Assembly: GCA_037134755.1 (NCBI GenBank)
Contig: JBAXLO010000113.1
Location: forward strand, 1-14,454
Direction of reading: 5' to 3'
DNA length: 14,454 nucleotides
Origin: JBAXLO01 sp037134755
GTDB lineage: Bacteria > Bacteroidota > Bacteroidia > Bacteroidales > JACABE01
Shown here: positions 6,671-14,384 of the stretch, one piece after another
Layout of the letters: every line of letters begins with the position of its first letter
How positions within the stretch are numbered: position 1 is the first letter of the stretch
The notes under the pieces: generated by a model
The model's input: the letters and a program-made list of their open reading frames with translations, nothing else
Told to the model about the DNA's origin: nothing
Database searches by the model: none
Program-made: the position numbers and the translations under genes

Positions 6671-9445
6671 ATGAAAAAAACAATCGTTCTTTTTATCTCA
6701 TTAATTTGCATTTTAAATATTGCAAAAGCACAATGGGTGCGTACAAGTCTTGATAGTATTTATGAAGTCAAGGCATTAGCTGTAAGTGGGGGCAATATTT
6801 TTGCAGGAACTAGTTGGGGAGAGTATTTTTCAACAAATAATGGTAACAGTTGGAATGTTGTGTATAATTCAGGAGGAGGTACAACAGCAGGGCAATCAAT
6901 ATCTACATTAGCTGTTGAAGGGGACACTGTTTTTGCAGGTGGAGAATACCAATCATGGTATACCACAAATTATGGAAGTAATATGGAAGTAACAATTCTT
7001 ACTAATGTTTTATCATTAGCAGCAAGTGGAAGTGAAGTACTTGCAGGTACTAATGGTCAAGGGATATGTATTTTTTATAATAATAATTTTCATCCATTAA
7101 TTAATAATAGTCAATTAAGTATTGTTAATGCATTAGTAATAAAAGGGAATGATTATTTTGCTGGTAATTCTTCTGGTGTATTTATGAATGGGGCTGCAGT
7201 AAATAATGGATTAACTGGTGCTGTCTTCTCATTAGCAATAAATGACAGTAGTATTTTTGCTGGAACTTTACAGAATGGTATATTTTTATCAACAAACAAT
7301 GGGAGTAGTTGGACTGCCGTAAATAATGGATTGCCACATAATACAAATGGTAGTTATCCTTCTATTTCTGCAATAACTATAAGCGGAAATACAATTTTTG
7401 CAGGAACTACAGGAGCTAATACTGGTTTTACTGTTAATAGTGGTGTGTTTATGTCAACAAACAATGGTAATTGTTGGACAGAGGTGAATACGGGTTTGAC
7501 TGATACAAATGTCCTATCATTGGCTATAAACGGGGATAATGTTTTTGCAGGGACTTATAGTGGAGTTTGGAAACATTCAATAAGTGATTTAATTAGTTTG
7601 CCAGTTATAAATAGTACATCAAATGATACGATATGTAGTGGTGTAGCACAAAACTATGTTATAACAAGTACAGGTACTGACATAACATATACTTGGAGTC
7701 GGGCAGCAGTTCCAGGTATAATTAATGCAGCAGTTTCAAATCAGACGAGCAATCATATTACAGAAGTACTAACTAATATTACAACATTACCTATTAATGT
7801 GCAATATTTGATTACACCAATATTGAATACTTGTACAGTAGGTAATCAGTTTACATATACAGTAACCGTAAAACCATTAACTGCAAATGCAAGTACAATT
7901 TCAGGTAACACATTAGTTTGCAAAAATGAGAATATAACATACAGTGTACCTGCAATTGCAAATGCTACTTCATATATTTGGACTTTACCTGCCGGCTCAA
8001 CAGGAAGTAGTGATTCAAATAGTATAATAGTTAATTACACCGATTCTGCTGTTTCGGGTAATATTACAGTTTATGGAAGTAGTTCATGTAACAATGGGAC
8101 ATCATCAACCTTAGCAATTACAGTAAATCCTATTGTTGCAAACGCAGGAATAATTACAGGAATTACAACAGTTTGTCAGGGTCAAAATTCTGTAACTTAT
8201 AATGTGCCAGCAATTGCCAATGCCACTTCATACATATGGGCACTACCCACCGGAGCAACAGGAACTAGTACTTCTGATAGTATAATTATAAATTTTGGAA
8301 CTACTGCTACTAATGGCAATATTATTGTCAAAGGTCATAATTCTTGTGGAGATGGAAACTCATCAGTATTATCAATAACTGTTAACCCACTCCCTGCAAG
8401 TGCAGGTATAATTTCTGGATTAGCAAAAGTTTGTCAAGGTCAAAATTATTTAACATATAGTATACCTATTATTGATAATGCAACAACTTACATTTGGACA
8501 TTACCAAATGGTGCAATTGGAAGTAGCGACAGCAATAGCGTTATAGTAAATTATGATACTTCTTATATTTCAGGTATAATAAGTGTAAAAGGGACTAATT
8601 CATGTGGAAATGGTAATAGTTCAAATTTATCCGTAATCAGACACATACCTGATACTATTCCTATTTGTTATGTAGAATATGATACTTTAACACAAAAAAA
8701 TAAAGTATTTTGGTCTTCCTTATCAAGTAATTCAACTGACAGCATATATATTTATTCAGAACTTACATTAAACAGTTGGAGTAAAATAGGGAGTACACTT
8801 TATACTAACAAAAATTACCTAGATTTAACAAGTGACCCAATGAACCAATCATATAGTTATAAAATTTCAGGTATAGACACATGTAATAATGAAAGTGTAA
8901 AGTCATCAAATCATAAAACTATTACACTTATAACAAGTTACAACCAGCTTAGTAATACTTATGGTTTTTCTTGGAGTGGTTATGAAGGTTTAGCTGTTTC
9001 GCAATATAATGTTTATGGAGTAGATGCAAACGGCAATGCAACAGTTATAGGTACTGTACCCGGTAATAGCTTAATGTATAACTATACAAATCCTAATCTT
9101 ATATATGTAAATTATTTTGTAGGTTTTGATATAACACCTTGTGCAAGCAAAAGCACACATACAGTTAGATCAAACTATGTTGCTTCTGTTACGGCAGGTA
9201 TAGCTGAGAATAATATCTCTCAAATAAGAGTTTATCCCAACCCCACAAAAGACAATCTTACAATAGAAACAAACTCAAATACTGAACAAAGGTTAGAAAT
9301 AATAAACCTTATCGGGCAAACCTTATATACTAATAGTATAAATAAGAAAGCAACTATTAATATTTCCGCTTTCGCTAATGGAGTTTATATTTTAAAACTA
9401 AGTTCAGATAAAGAAACAGTGATAAAGAAGTTTGTAAAAGATTAG
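6671..9445 (+). CDS. T9SS-secreted propeller / PKD-like / Fn3-like protein
   Basis: The product has 924 residues. The signal peptide is 1-20 (AKA before Q21). Residues about 27-305 hold repeats of the form LAxxGxxxFAGTxxxGxxxSTNNGxxWxxV (FAGT, FSTNNGNSW, FLSTNNGSSW, FMSTNNGNCW), the pattern of BNR/YCF48-like or sialidase-like beta-propeller blades. Residues about 310-400 form a PKD-like domain (YTWSR near its centre, then a TEVLTNIT strand). Three further PKD-like repeats of about 87 residues start near 402, 489 and 575, each with SG.T/A.VC...N..TYSVP...NATSYIWTLP and a SC....SS end. Residues about 657-845 are Fn3-like. A T9SS type A sorting domain spans 852-924 (IRVYPNPTKDNLTIETN, then GVYILKLSS and VIKKFVKD). 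Role inferred: large extracellular or surface-attached binding protein. It shows no enzyme active site that I can identify. It is probably co-transcribed with the upstream lipoprotein. Confidence 0.93.
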   Translation: MKKTIVLFISLICILNIAKAQWVRTSLDSIYEVKALAVSGGNIFAGTSWGEYFSTNNGNSWNVVYNSGGGTTAGQSISTLAVEGDTVFAGGEYQSWYTTNYGSNMEVTILTNVLSLAASGSEVLAGTNGQGICIFYNNNFHPLINNSQLSIVNALVIKGNDYFAGNSSGVFMNGAAVNNGLTGAVFSLAINDSSIFAGTLQNGIFLSTNNGSSWTAVNNGLPHNTNGSYPSISAITISGNTIFAGTTGANTGFTVNSGVFMSTNNGNCWTEVNTGLTDTNVLSLAINGDNVFAGTYSGVWKHSISDLISLPVINSTSNDTICSGVAQNYVITSTGTDITYTWSRAAVPGIINAAVSNQTSNHITEVLTNITTLPINVQYLITPILNTCTVGNQFTYTVTVKPLTANASTISGNTLVCKNENITYSVPAIANATSYIWTLPAGSTGSSDSNSIIVNYTDSAVSGNITVYGSSSCNNGTSSTLAITVNPIVANAGIITGITTVCQGQNSVTYNVPAIANATSYIWALPTGATGTSTSDSIIINFGTTATNGNIIVKGHNSCGDGNSSVLSITVNPLPASAGIISGLAKVCQGQNYLTYSIPIIDNATTYIWTLPNGAIGSSDSNSVIVNYDTSYISGIISVKGTNSCGNGNSSNLSVIRHIPDTIPICYVEYDTLTQKNKVFWSSLSSNSTDSIYIYSELTLNSWSKIGSTLYTNKNYLDLTSDPMNQSYSYKISGIDTCNNESVKSSNHKTITLITSYNQLSNTYGFSWSGYEGLAVSQYNVYGVDANGNATVIGTVPGNSLMYNYTNPNLIYVNYFVGFDITPCASKSTHTVRSNYVASVTAGIAENNISQIRVYPNPTKDNLTIETNSNTEQRLEIINLIGQTLYTNSINKKATINISAFANGVYILKLSSDKETVIKKFVKD

Positions 9446-9473
9446 CGCTTCGGCTCCGCTCAGCGACCAATGC

Positions 9474-9719
9474 CGTCATTGCGAGCCCCAAGACTTACAG
9501 CCCACCAAGTAGTATGACAGAATATAACCACTAAGCGGTTTAGAACCGCTAAGTGGTAGCTATCCCGCTTAGCGGTTCCAAACCGCTTAGCGGATATATT
9601 AGAAAACGCAAATAGCACATTATATATACTTTGCGATATTCTGTCATTAGTAGGAGGTACAACGAAGCAATCTCATGTTATAAACCCAATTAGATTGCTT
9701 CGCTTTGCTCGCAATGACG
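9474..9719. repeat. 246-bp composite palindromic element with 13-bp terminal inverted repeats (MITE/REP-like)
   Basis: The ends are CGTCATTGCGAGC (9474-9486) and its exact reverse complement (9707-9719). Nested inside are ATGACAGAATAT (9514-9525) with ATATTCTGTCAT (9636-9647); two adjacent hairpins built from AGCGGTT/AACCGCT (9528-9556 and 9565-9593, one mismatch each); and CGAAGCAATCT (9663-9673) with AGATTGCTTCG (9692-9702). The CGTCATTGCGAG...ATTGCTTCG pattern resembles dispersed intergenic repeats I know from several bacterial groups. There is no transposase or ORF inside. It sits between convergent genes, and the GC-rich stretch just before it (9446-9473) also forms a short AGCG...CGCT palindrome. 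Confidence 0.8.
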
Positions 9720-9723
9720 TGAT

Positions 9724-9770
9724 AATACAAAGAGCGGCTGCCTTTGATAAGACAACCGCTCTTTTGTATT
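9724..9770. terminator. Bidirectional terminator between convergent genes
   Basis: AATACAAAGAGCGG (9724-9737) pairs with CCGCTCTTTTGTATT (9756-9770) with one bulge, flanked by A-rich and T-rich arms so that it has terminator form on both strands. It lies between the convergent genes ending at 9445 and 9845. The bases 9771-9844 hold nothing else I can identify. Confidence 0.7.
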
Positions 9771-9844
9771 ACAATTTGAATTACTTCTTTTCATTCATAA
9801 TTCATAATTATTTAGTAATTTTAGGCACTTTAGTCACTGTTCTT

Positions 9845-11194
9845 TTAACGAACCATTATCTTCTTAACTTCAATTTTGTCTTTATAGCTAACTTTGATGA
9901 AATAGATACCTGAAGCGTAGTTTGAGAGATAAATAGTATTATTCTCACCATTCCATTCAAATTCTTTAACAAGGTTGCCCATTAGATTATAAATAGTAAC
10001 ATTGCAGACATTCTCAGGTTTATTGTTTGCTGTAATATTAAAGATTCCATTTGAAGGATTAGGATAGATATTTAATTGTGAAATGTCAGTTGGGTTTAAT
10101 TGATTAACCGAAGCTTGTACTTGTGGATTGACAGGTATTATTTCGTTTACAGCATACAATAATGACATAGGATTACTTGGAATAGTATCTTGTCCTAATT
10201 CCCAAAACATAACTCCACGTAAATGATTACTGACAGCATACTGTGTCTTAGTTTTAATGGTATTAACTCCATTGTAATAATATAGTTTACCATTACTTGT
10301 AACGGTATCCTGAGAAGGTAATACATTATACAAGTTTAAAGCCTGACGATATTTAATACTAGTGCCATCCGAAGGTGTACGTCCATAAGCAGGAAGCCCA
10401 ATAACAATCTTATTGATACTATATCCGGCATTTACCCATCCATTAACCCATCCCTGCAATGTTGACATTGTAACTTGAGTGTTCTGACTTAGATATGCCC
10501 CATACGACATCAATTGTATGAAATCAGCATTTGCAAACTCAGAAACAAGACTAGTGTGAGTTGGTCCTATAGCTGCAGAAATTTGTAGGCTGGTTCCACT
10601 AAAAGCAGCTTTTAATTCATTAATAAAAAAGCCATATAGCGAATCGACAACACTGCATTGATAAGCTTCCCAATCAACAACTACTCCATCTATCCCATAA
10701 GATTGACAGAAATTCTTTATGTTGGCAATTAGATTAGCTCTTGATGTTGATTTCGTCATTGCTTTTTGAAAATATCTGGATTGTACCCATCCGCCAATAC
10801 AAACAAAAATCTTAACAGCTTTAGTTCCTCTCCAGCTTATTAATGAATCCATGTTATCTTTAACTGAAGGAAGACTATCAAGAGAAGTGAAATTCCCGGG
10901 ATTATCCAAAGTCCCTATTGCACCCAAAGAGTCAGTTGTCAGTGCAAAATAATAAACCTGATTGAGATAATTAAAAACATCAGGACTAATATTAGTCATT
11001 TCGTATGAAGGTAAATATCCTCCTACTATAGTATCAACAGGAAGCAAAGTGTCAATTGATTTATTACTATTAGTTTCGTTTGGTAGAATTGTATGTGCAC
11101 TAAGTATATCTACAAAGCTAAATATCATAATAATTATAAAGAAAGCTTTGAGGAGATCATTAGTTAGAAATCTCTTTTTAGAATCGTTTTTCAT
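9845..11194 (-). CDS. Secreted GH18 (chitinase-like) protein with T9SS sorting domain
   Basis: The product has 449 residues. A signal peptide with a long charged lead (MKNDSKKRF) and hydrophobic core 17-31 ends near LSA33. Residues about 55-350 are a glycoside hydrolase family 18 barrel. Visible landmarks are VGGYLPSYE at the first strand, FVCIGGW at strand 3, IDGVVVDWEAY at strand 4 (D169, D174, E176), IQLMSYGAY (the usual QxMxYD region), IGLPAYGR and GVMFWELGQD at the last strand. GH18 enzymes hydrolyse beta-1,4-GlcNAc links in chitin or related glycans, using the Glu of DGxDxDWE. Here the second Asp of that motif is Val172, so activity may be altered. A T9SS type A sorting domain starts near 373 (LNIYPNPSNG, then GIYFIKVS and VKKIMVR). 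The gene has its own copy of the 79-bp element 24 bp upstream. Chitin, fungal or peptidoglycan-like substrates are possible. Confidence 0.92.
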   Translation of the reverse strand: MKNDSKKRFLTNDLLKAFFIIIMIFSFVDILSAHTILPNETNSNKSIDTLLPVDTIVGGYLPSYEMTNISPDVFNYLNQVYYFALTTDSLGAIGTLDNPGNFTSLDSLPSVKDNMDSLISWRGTKAVKIFVCIGGWVQSRYFQKAMTKSTSRANLIANIKNFCQSYGIDGVVVDWEAYQCSVVDSLYGFFINELKAAFSGTSLQISAAIGPTHTSLVSEFANADFIQLMSYGAYLSQNTQVTMSTLQGWVNGWVNAGYSINKIVIGLPAYGRTPSDGTSIKYRQALNLYNVLPSQDTVTSNGKLYYYNGVNTIKTKTQYAVSNHLRGVMFWELGQDTIPSNPMSLLYAVNEIIPVNPQVQASVNQLNPTDISQLNIYPNPSNGIFNITANNKPENVCNVTIYNLMGNLVKEFEWNGENNTIYLSNYASGIYFIKVSYKDKIEVKKIMVR

Positions 11195-11217
11195 TTTGAA
11201 TATTATGTTTTTAATAT

Positions 11218-11296
11218 TGCAAAATAACTATAATTAAAACTACTAAACAATACCATATTACAGTGCTTTTAATATAACGTATTTATGGGATAAGAG
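11218..11296 (-). promoter_or_regulatory. 79-bp promoter-like element, copy 2 (upstream of GH18 gene)
   Basis: On the minus strand: upstream box TTATCCCATAAATACGTTA (11293-11275), TTG at 11250-11248 within TATTGTTT, a 20-nt spacer, and TTATTTTG (11227-11220). The predicted transcript starts near 11215, giving about a 20-nt leader to the ATG at 11194. Close placement to the start codon supports promoter function. It matches copy 1 best (68/79) and copy 3 at 62/79, all without gaps. Confidence 0.75.
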
Positions 11297-11301
11297 AGAA
11301 G

Positions 11302-11340
11302 AAGTACTTAGAGTACTTGGAGTGCCTTGAATACTTGGAA
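11302..11340. repeat. AGTACTT-type short repeats with a 17-bp palindrome
   Basis: AAGTACT-TAG-AGTACTT (11302-11318) is a perfect 7-bp inverted repeat with a 3-nt loop. Degenerate units of the same sequence (AGTGCCTTG, ATACTTGG) follow at a period of about 10 bp. It lies downstream of the regulator gene stop at 11364, just upstream of copy 2 of the promoter element. It could act as a weak terminator for the two-component operon, but no clear T-run follows on the minus strand. Confidence 0.45.
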
Positions 11341-11363
11341 TTGGAAAATAATAGATAACGTTT

Positions 11364-12032
11364 TTATACAGATATTATTCCATGTCTGATAGCATATTTT
11401 ACCAAATCAACTATAGTATTCAACTCTAGCTTTTCAAATATATGTTTTTTGTGTGATTCTACTGTGTGGTATGATATATTTAATTTGTCAGCTACTTCTT
11501 TATAACTTAGCCCTTCAGCGAATAGTTCAATTATCTCAAGCTCTCGCTTTGTAAGTTCTTGACTGTTTTTTAACTCTTTAAATGTACTACCTTTCCCTCT
11601 TTTAAAGAAATTCTTCAAAACAGTATCAGAAATAGATTTAGCAAGATACTCATTCCCTTCATTAACTTCTTTGATAGCTTCTATTAGTTCTTCCCTTTGT
11701 ATATTCTTGGGTAAATAACCTAAAGCACCGGCTTTAAATGAATCAATGACAGATTCATCATTAACACTTGCAGTTAACATTATGACTTTAATATTAGGGA
11801 ACTCCTTGCTAATCTTTTCTGTTATTGCAATCCCAGACATTTTAGGCAATGAGATATCCATTAATAATATATCAGGACTTACTGTTAATAGTAAATTAAA
11901 AAGTTCACCCCCTGTAGCAGCTTCACCTATTACTTTTATATCAGGCAAACCCATAAGTAAGATATTCAATCCATCTCTTATAATATTATGGTCGTCAACC
12001 AAAACAATTTTAATTTCATTCATTTTAAACAT
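11364..12032 (-). CDS. NarL/LuxR-family response regulator
   Basis: The product has 222 residues, the normal family length. The receiver domain spans about 5-125: acidic pair D13-D14, phospho-acceptor D59 in ILLMDISLP, T87 in MLTA, K109 in YLPK. A LuxR-type helix-turn-helix spans about 160-220 (LTKRELEIIELFAEGLSYKE, then ADKLNISYHTVESHKKHIFE). It is a DNA-binding transcription regulator, expected to be phosphorylated by the kinase encoded just upstream. As called, its start overlaps the kinase stop by 8 bp. An alternative ATG at 12023 (MNEIKIVLVDDH) begins one base after that stop and looks at least as likely; neither has a Shine-Dalgarno. Tight coupling implies one operon driven from copy 3 of the 79-bp element. 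Whether it binds that element is untested. Confidence 0.95.
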   Translation of the reverse strand: MFKMNEIKIVLVDDHNIIRDGLNILLMGLPDIKVIGEAATGGELFNLLLTVSPDILLMDISLPKMSGIAITEKISKEFPNIKVIMLTASVNDESVIDSFKAGALGYLPKNIQREELIEAIKEVNEGNEYLAKSISDTVLKNFFKRGKGSTFKELKNSQELTKRELEIIELFAEGLSYKEVADKLNISYHTVESHKKHIFEKLELNTIVDLVKYAIRHGIISV

Positions 12033-14049
12033 TTTTAATTATAGAAAAATAAAATGTACTTCCAATACCAACTTCACTTTCAAACCATATTTCACCATCA
12101 TTCTTCTCTATAAATTCTTTACAGAGAATTAACCCAAAACCTCCACCTTTTTCATATTGCCCATTTTTGGTCTCAAGTGAAGTCTCTAATTTGAATAATT
12201 TATCTTTGTCAGCTTCATCTATACCCATACCAGTATCAGATACTGCAATTATTATCTTATCATCTTTTTCTTTAGCACTGATATTTATTTTTCCATTGGC
12301 AAAAGTAAACTTTAATGCGTTATCTAACAAATTACGTAATACTGTTTTTATCATTCTTTCATCACCAAAAGCAAAAGAATTAGGTTCAATATTTGACTGC
12401 AAAATAATTGATTTTTGTTCCGCCGGTATAGTATATAGTTTTAGAACTGAGTTTATGATTGTGCTTAAATTAAACTTAGTTTTATCCATTATAATGTTGT
12501 CACCTTTAGCATTTAACCAGTCAGTAAGATTTTCGATTAAATTATAAATTTCAACTATTGACCTTCTTAGAGACTCTATCCCTTTTAATTTATGGATGTC
12601 AGAAAGTTTATAAAAATCATTCTCAATAAAACTGCATAAAGTAAGTAACGAAGATAAAGGGTTTTTCATATCATGAGTGATAACTGCAAAAAGCTTATCT
12701 TTCATTTTGTAAACTTCTTCCAGTTGATTCTTTTGTTTATTGATAAGTTCGTTCTTCTCCGAAAGAACTTTGTTTGCTCTTTGTTTAAGCCAATAACGAA
12801 AAAAAACAAAAATAACTAATAATGTGATAATAATAGAAATATAAATAAAAGTATCTCGAAGGTATATTTGTTTATTTATAGCTAACTGCTGAATTTCTGT
12901 TTTCTGACGAAGTATCTCGTTTTCATTTTCTTTTTCTTGAATGTCAAATTTAATTTGGAGCTCGGCTATCTTATCACTACTTTCTTTTGAATAGATGCTG
13001 TCATTTACATCCTTAAAACGTTTATAATAACTTAAAGCTTTCTGAAAATCGTTTTGCTGTACATAATATCTGGAAAATGATTCGTAAACATCTTTTAGCG
13101 TTTCTTTATTCTCTATTTTAGTAGCTATGGTTTGAGCTTTATCAAGATATTCTTTTGCCTTATCATAATTCTTTTTAGTAATATAAATATCCCCAATGCT
13201 ACTTAAAATACCTGAAATTAATAATTCATCATCAAGATTCTTTGAGATTAAATATGCTTCCTCAAAATATTTCAAGGACATATTTATATTATTAAGTTTC
13301 TTATATGTTTCTCCAATGTCAGCTGATACATGGGCTATACTTCTATTATCATTCAACTCTTTACTAAGTTGCAATGCTTTTAAATTGTATTTCAATGCCA
13401 TGTTATAATCTTGCATCTTACTATATGTGTTTGAAATATCATTCAGCGTATGAGCAATATTTAACTTGTGCTTAATTTTGGTTGATAATACTAATGCCTT
13501 TTCAAAATTACTTAAAGCAGTTTTATAATCATTCATAACCTGAGAAACAAGACCAATATTTGTTAAAGAGATACAAATAAGCAAAGTGTCTTTCTGTTGA
13601 TTACTTAATGAAAGTGAACGTTGAAAATAAGATAAAGCTTTATCATAATTACAAGTTTGACCATATAAGACCCCTATTGTATTAATAGTCATAACCTGTT
13701 TATTAATATTTTTATTAGTTTTGTAACCATCAAGAGCTTGTTGCAGAAACTTTAGTGCTAATTTATATTTATTCTGATAAAAATAACTTGTTCCTAAATA
13801 ACGGATGTAATCCATTTTTCTATTTAATCCATTATTCTCGTCTATTAATGATAATCCATAATTTGCATATTTAATAACTGAATCAGGGGAGCTGTTAATA
13901 TAAAGGGAGTCTAAAAGATAACATATCTCTATTTTACTGTTAATAGTACTGCTTTTTAGAAGATTCTTAAGACTGTCAATCTTTGGTTGAGCTATAATAA
14001 TTCCGGACAAATAAATAAATCCGAGTATAATAAATATTCTTTTAACCAT
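12025..14049 (-). CDS. TPR-containing sensor histidine kinase
   Basis: The product has 674 residues. Residues 1-20 form a signal peptide (IIA before Q21). Residues about 30-350 hold around seven tetratricopeptide repeats of about 40 residues (for example IGVLYGQTCNYDKALSYFQR and IGDIYITKKNYDKAKEYLDK), which would be periplasmic. A coiled-coil stretch (IQEKENENEILRQKTEIQQL) precedes one transmembrane segment at about 399-419, followed by a cytoplasmic linker. The HisKA domain carries H459 in VITHDMKNPL. The HATPase domain shows N577 (LLDNALKF), the G1 box DTGMGI from D605 and the G2 box GGGFGL from G635. All residues needed for autophosphorylation are present. The cognate regulator follows at once. 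Proteins with this layout are frequent in Bacteroidota; the TPR part is thought to mediate protein interactions, so the signal may be a periplasmic or envelope protein (inference). Confidence 0.95.
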   Translation of the reverse strand: MVKRIFIILGFIYLSGIIIAQPKIDSLKNLLKSSTINSKIEICYLLDSLYINSSPDSVIKYANYGLSLIDENNGLNRKMDYIRYLGTSYFYQNKYKLALKFLQQALDGYKTNKNINKQVMTINTIGVLYGQTCNYDKALSYFQRSLSLSNQQKDTLLICISLTNIGLVSQVMNDYKTALSNFEKALVLSTKIKHKLNIAHTLNDISNTYSKMQDYNMALKYNLKALQLSKELNDNRSIAHVSADIGETYKKLNNINMSLKYFEEAYLISKNLDDELLISGILSSIGDIYITKKNYDKAKEYLDKAQTIATKIENKETLKDVYESFSRYYVQQNDFQKALSYYKRFKDVNDSIYSKESSDKIAELQIKFDIQEKENENEILRQKTEIQQLAINKQIYLRDTFIYISIIITLLVIFVFFRYWLKQRANKVLSEKNELINKQKNQLEEVYKMKDKLFAVITHDMKNPLSSLLTLCSFIENDFYKLSDIHKLKGIESLRRSIVEIYNLIENLTDWLNAKGDNIIMDKTKFNLSTIINSVLKLYTIPAEQKSIILQSNIEPNSFAFGDERMIKTVLRNLLDNALKFTFANGKINISAKEKDDKIIIAVSDTGMGIDEADKDKLFKLETSLETKNGQYEKGGGFGLILCKEFIEKNDGEIWFESEVGIGSTFYFSIIKNV

Positions 14050-14067
14050 AATATTTGATTATTAAAA

Positions 14068-14146
14068 TGCAAAGTAACTATAATTATATCATAAAAACAA
14101 TAACATAATACAGTGAATTAAAACTAACGTATTTATGTGATAATAT
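14068..14146 (-). promoter_or_regulatory. 79-bp promoter-like element, copy 3 (upstream of kinase/regulator operon)
   Basis: On the minus strand: upstream box TTATCACATAAATACGTTA (14143-14125), TTG at 14100-14098, a 20-nt spacer, and TTACTTTG (14077-14070). The predicted transcript starts near 14065, leaving about 16 nt to the kinase ATG at 14049. This is the most diverged copy (62/79 to copy 2, 58/79 to copy 1), with most changes in the spacers and the box cores retained. Confidence 0.7.
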
Positions 14147-14175
14147 TTAAACTTATTATGCAATATGATAAAATG

Positions 14176-14203
14176 GAATAAAAAACAAAAGCTCCACCAA
14201 AAC
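14176..14203 (-). repeat. Half copy of the 5996-6036 hairpin/terminator
   Basis: These 28 bases match 24 of 28 positions of the reverse complement of 6012-6039, including the exact 14-mer AAAAGCTCCACCAA (14187-14200). Read on the minus strand it is the 3' arm plus T-run of a terminator, but I see no matching 5' arm, so it looks like a decayed terminator facing left. Confidence 0.5.
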
Positions 14204-14225
14204 TAAAGAGTCATATATTTCTATT

Positions 14226-14261
14226 ATTGCTTCTGTCGCAAAAAGCAACAACGCAATGACG
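14226..14261. repeat. Degenerate copy of the end of the palindromic repeat family
   Basis: ATTGCTTC at 14226-14233 and CGCAATGACG at 14252-14261 match the right end of the 9474-9719 element in the same order and orientation, with about 18 diverged bases between them. The left end of the element was not found in the window. Confidence 0.5.
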
Positions 14262-14384
14262 ACACTTTTATATTAAAATGACTTATTAACTTGAGTTCAT
14301 ATATTATTATCAATAGTTTTTGTGTCATAACTTTTTATAATAGCTGATTTTATTGATGTTTTGAGCTATACCTTTGATTTATCA

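Noticed and set aside
6760..6966. Minus-strand frame within the propeller region of the 6671 gene
   Set aside because: It is the antisense shadow of clear FAGT/STNNG repeat coding sequence and has no start signals.
9695..9913. Plus-strand 72-codon frame
   Set aside because: It begins inside the palindromic repeat, crosses the terminator hairpin and runs antisense into the GH18 gene end; its N-terminus is just translated repeat DNA.
11356..11368. TAACGTTTTTATA resembling the conserved upstream box
   Set aside because: Only part of the box matches, it overlaps the stop codon of the regulator gene, and no -33/-7 pair lies at the expected distance.
11746..12547. Plus-strand frames at 11746-12132 and 12167-12547, and others at 11049-11237 and 13196-13408
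   Set aside because: All are antisense to the regulator, kinase or GH18 genes, whose domains and motifs are unambiguous.
14369..14376. TACCTTTG, an exact TAnnTTTG -7 match on the plus strand
   Set aside because: No TTG lies 17-21 nt upstream (the nearest leaves a 13-nt gap) and no gene start is visible downstream before the edge.
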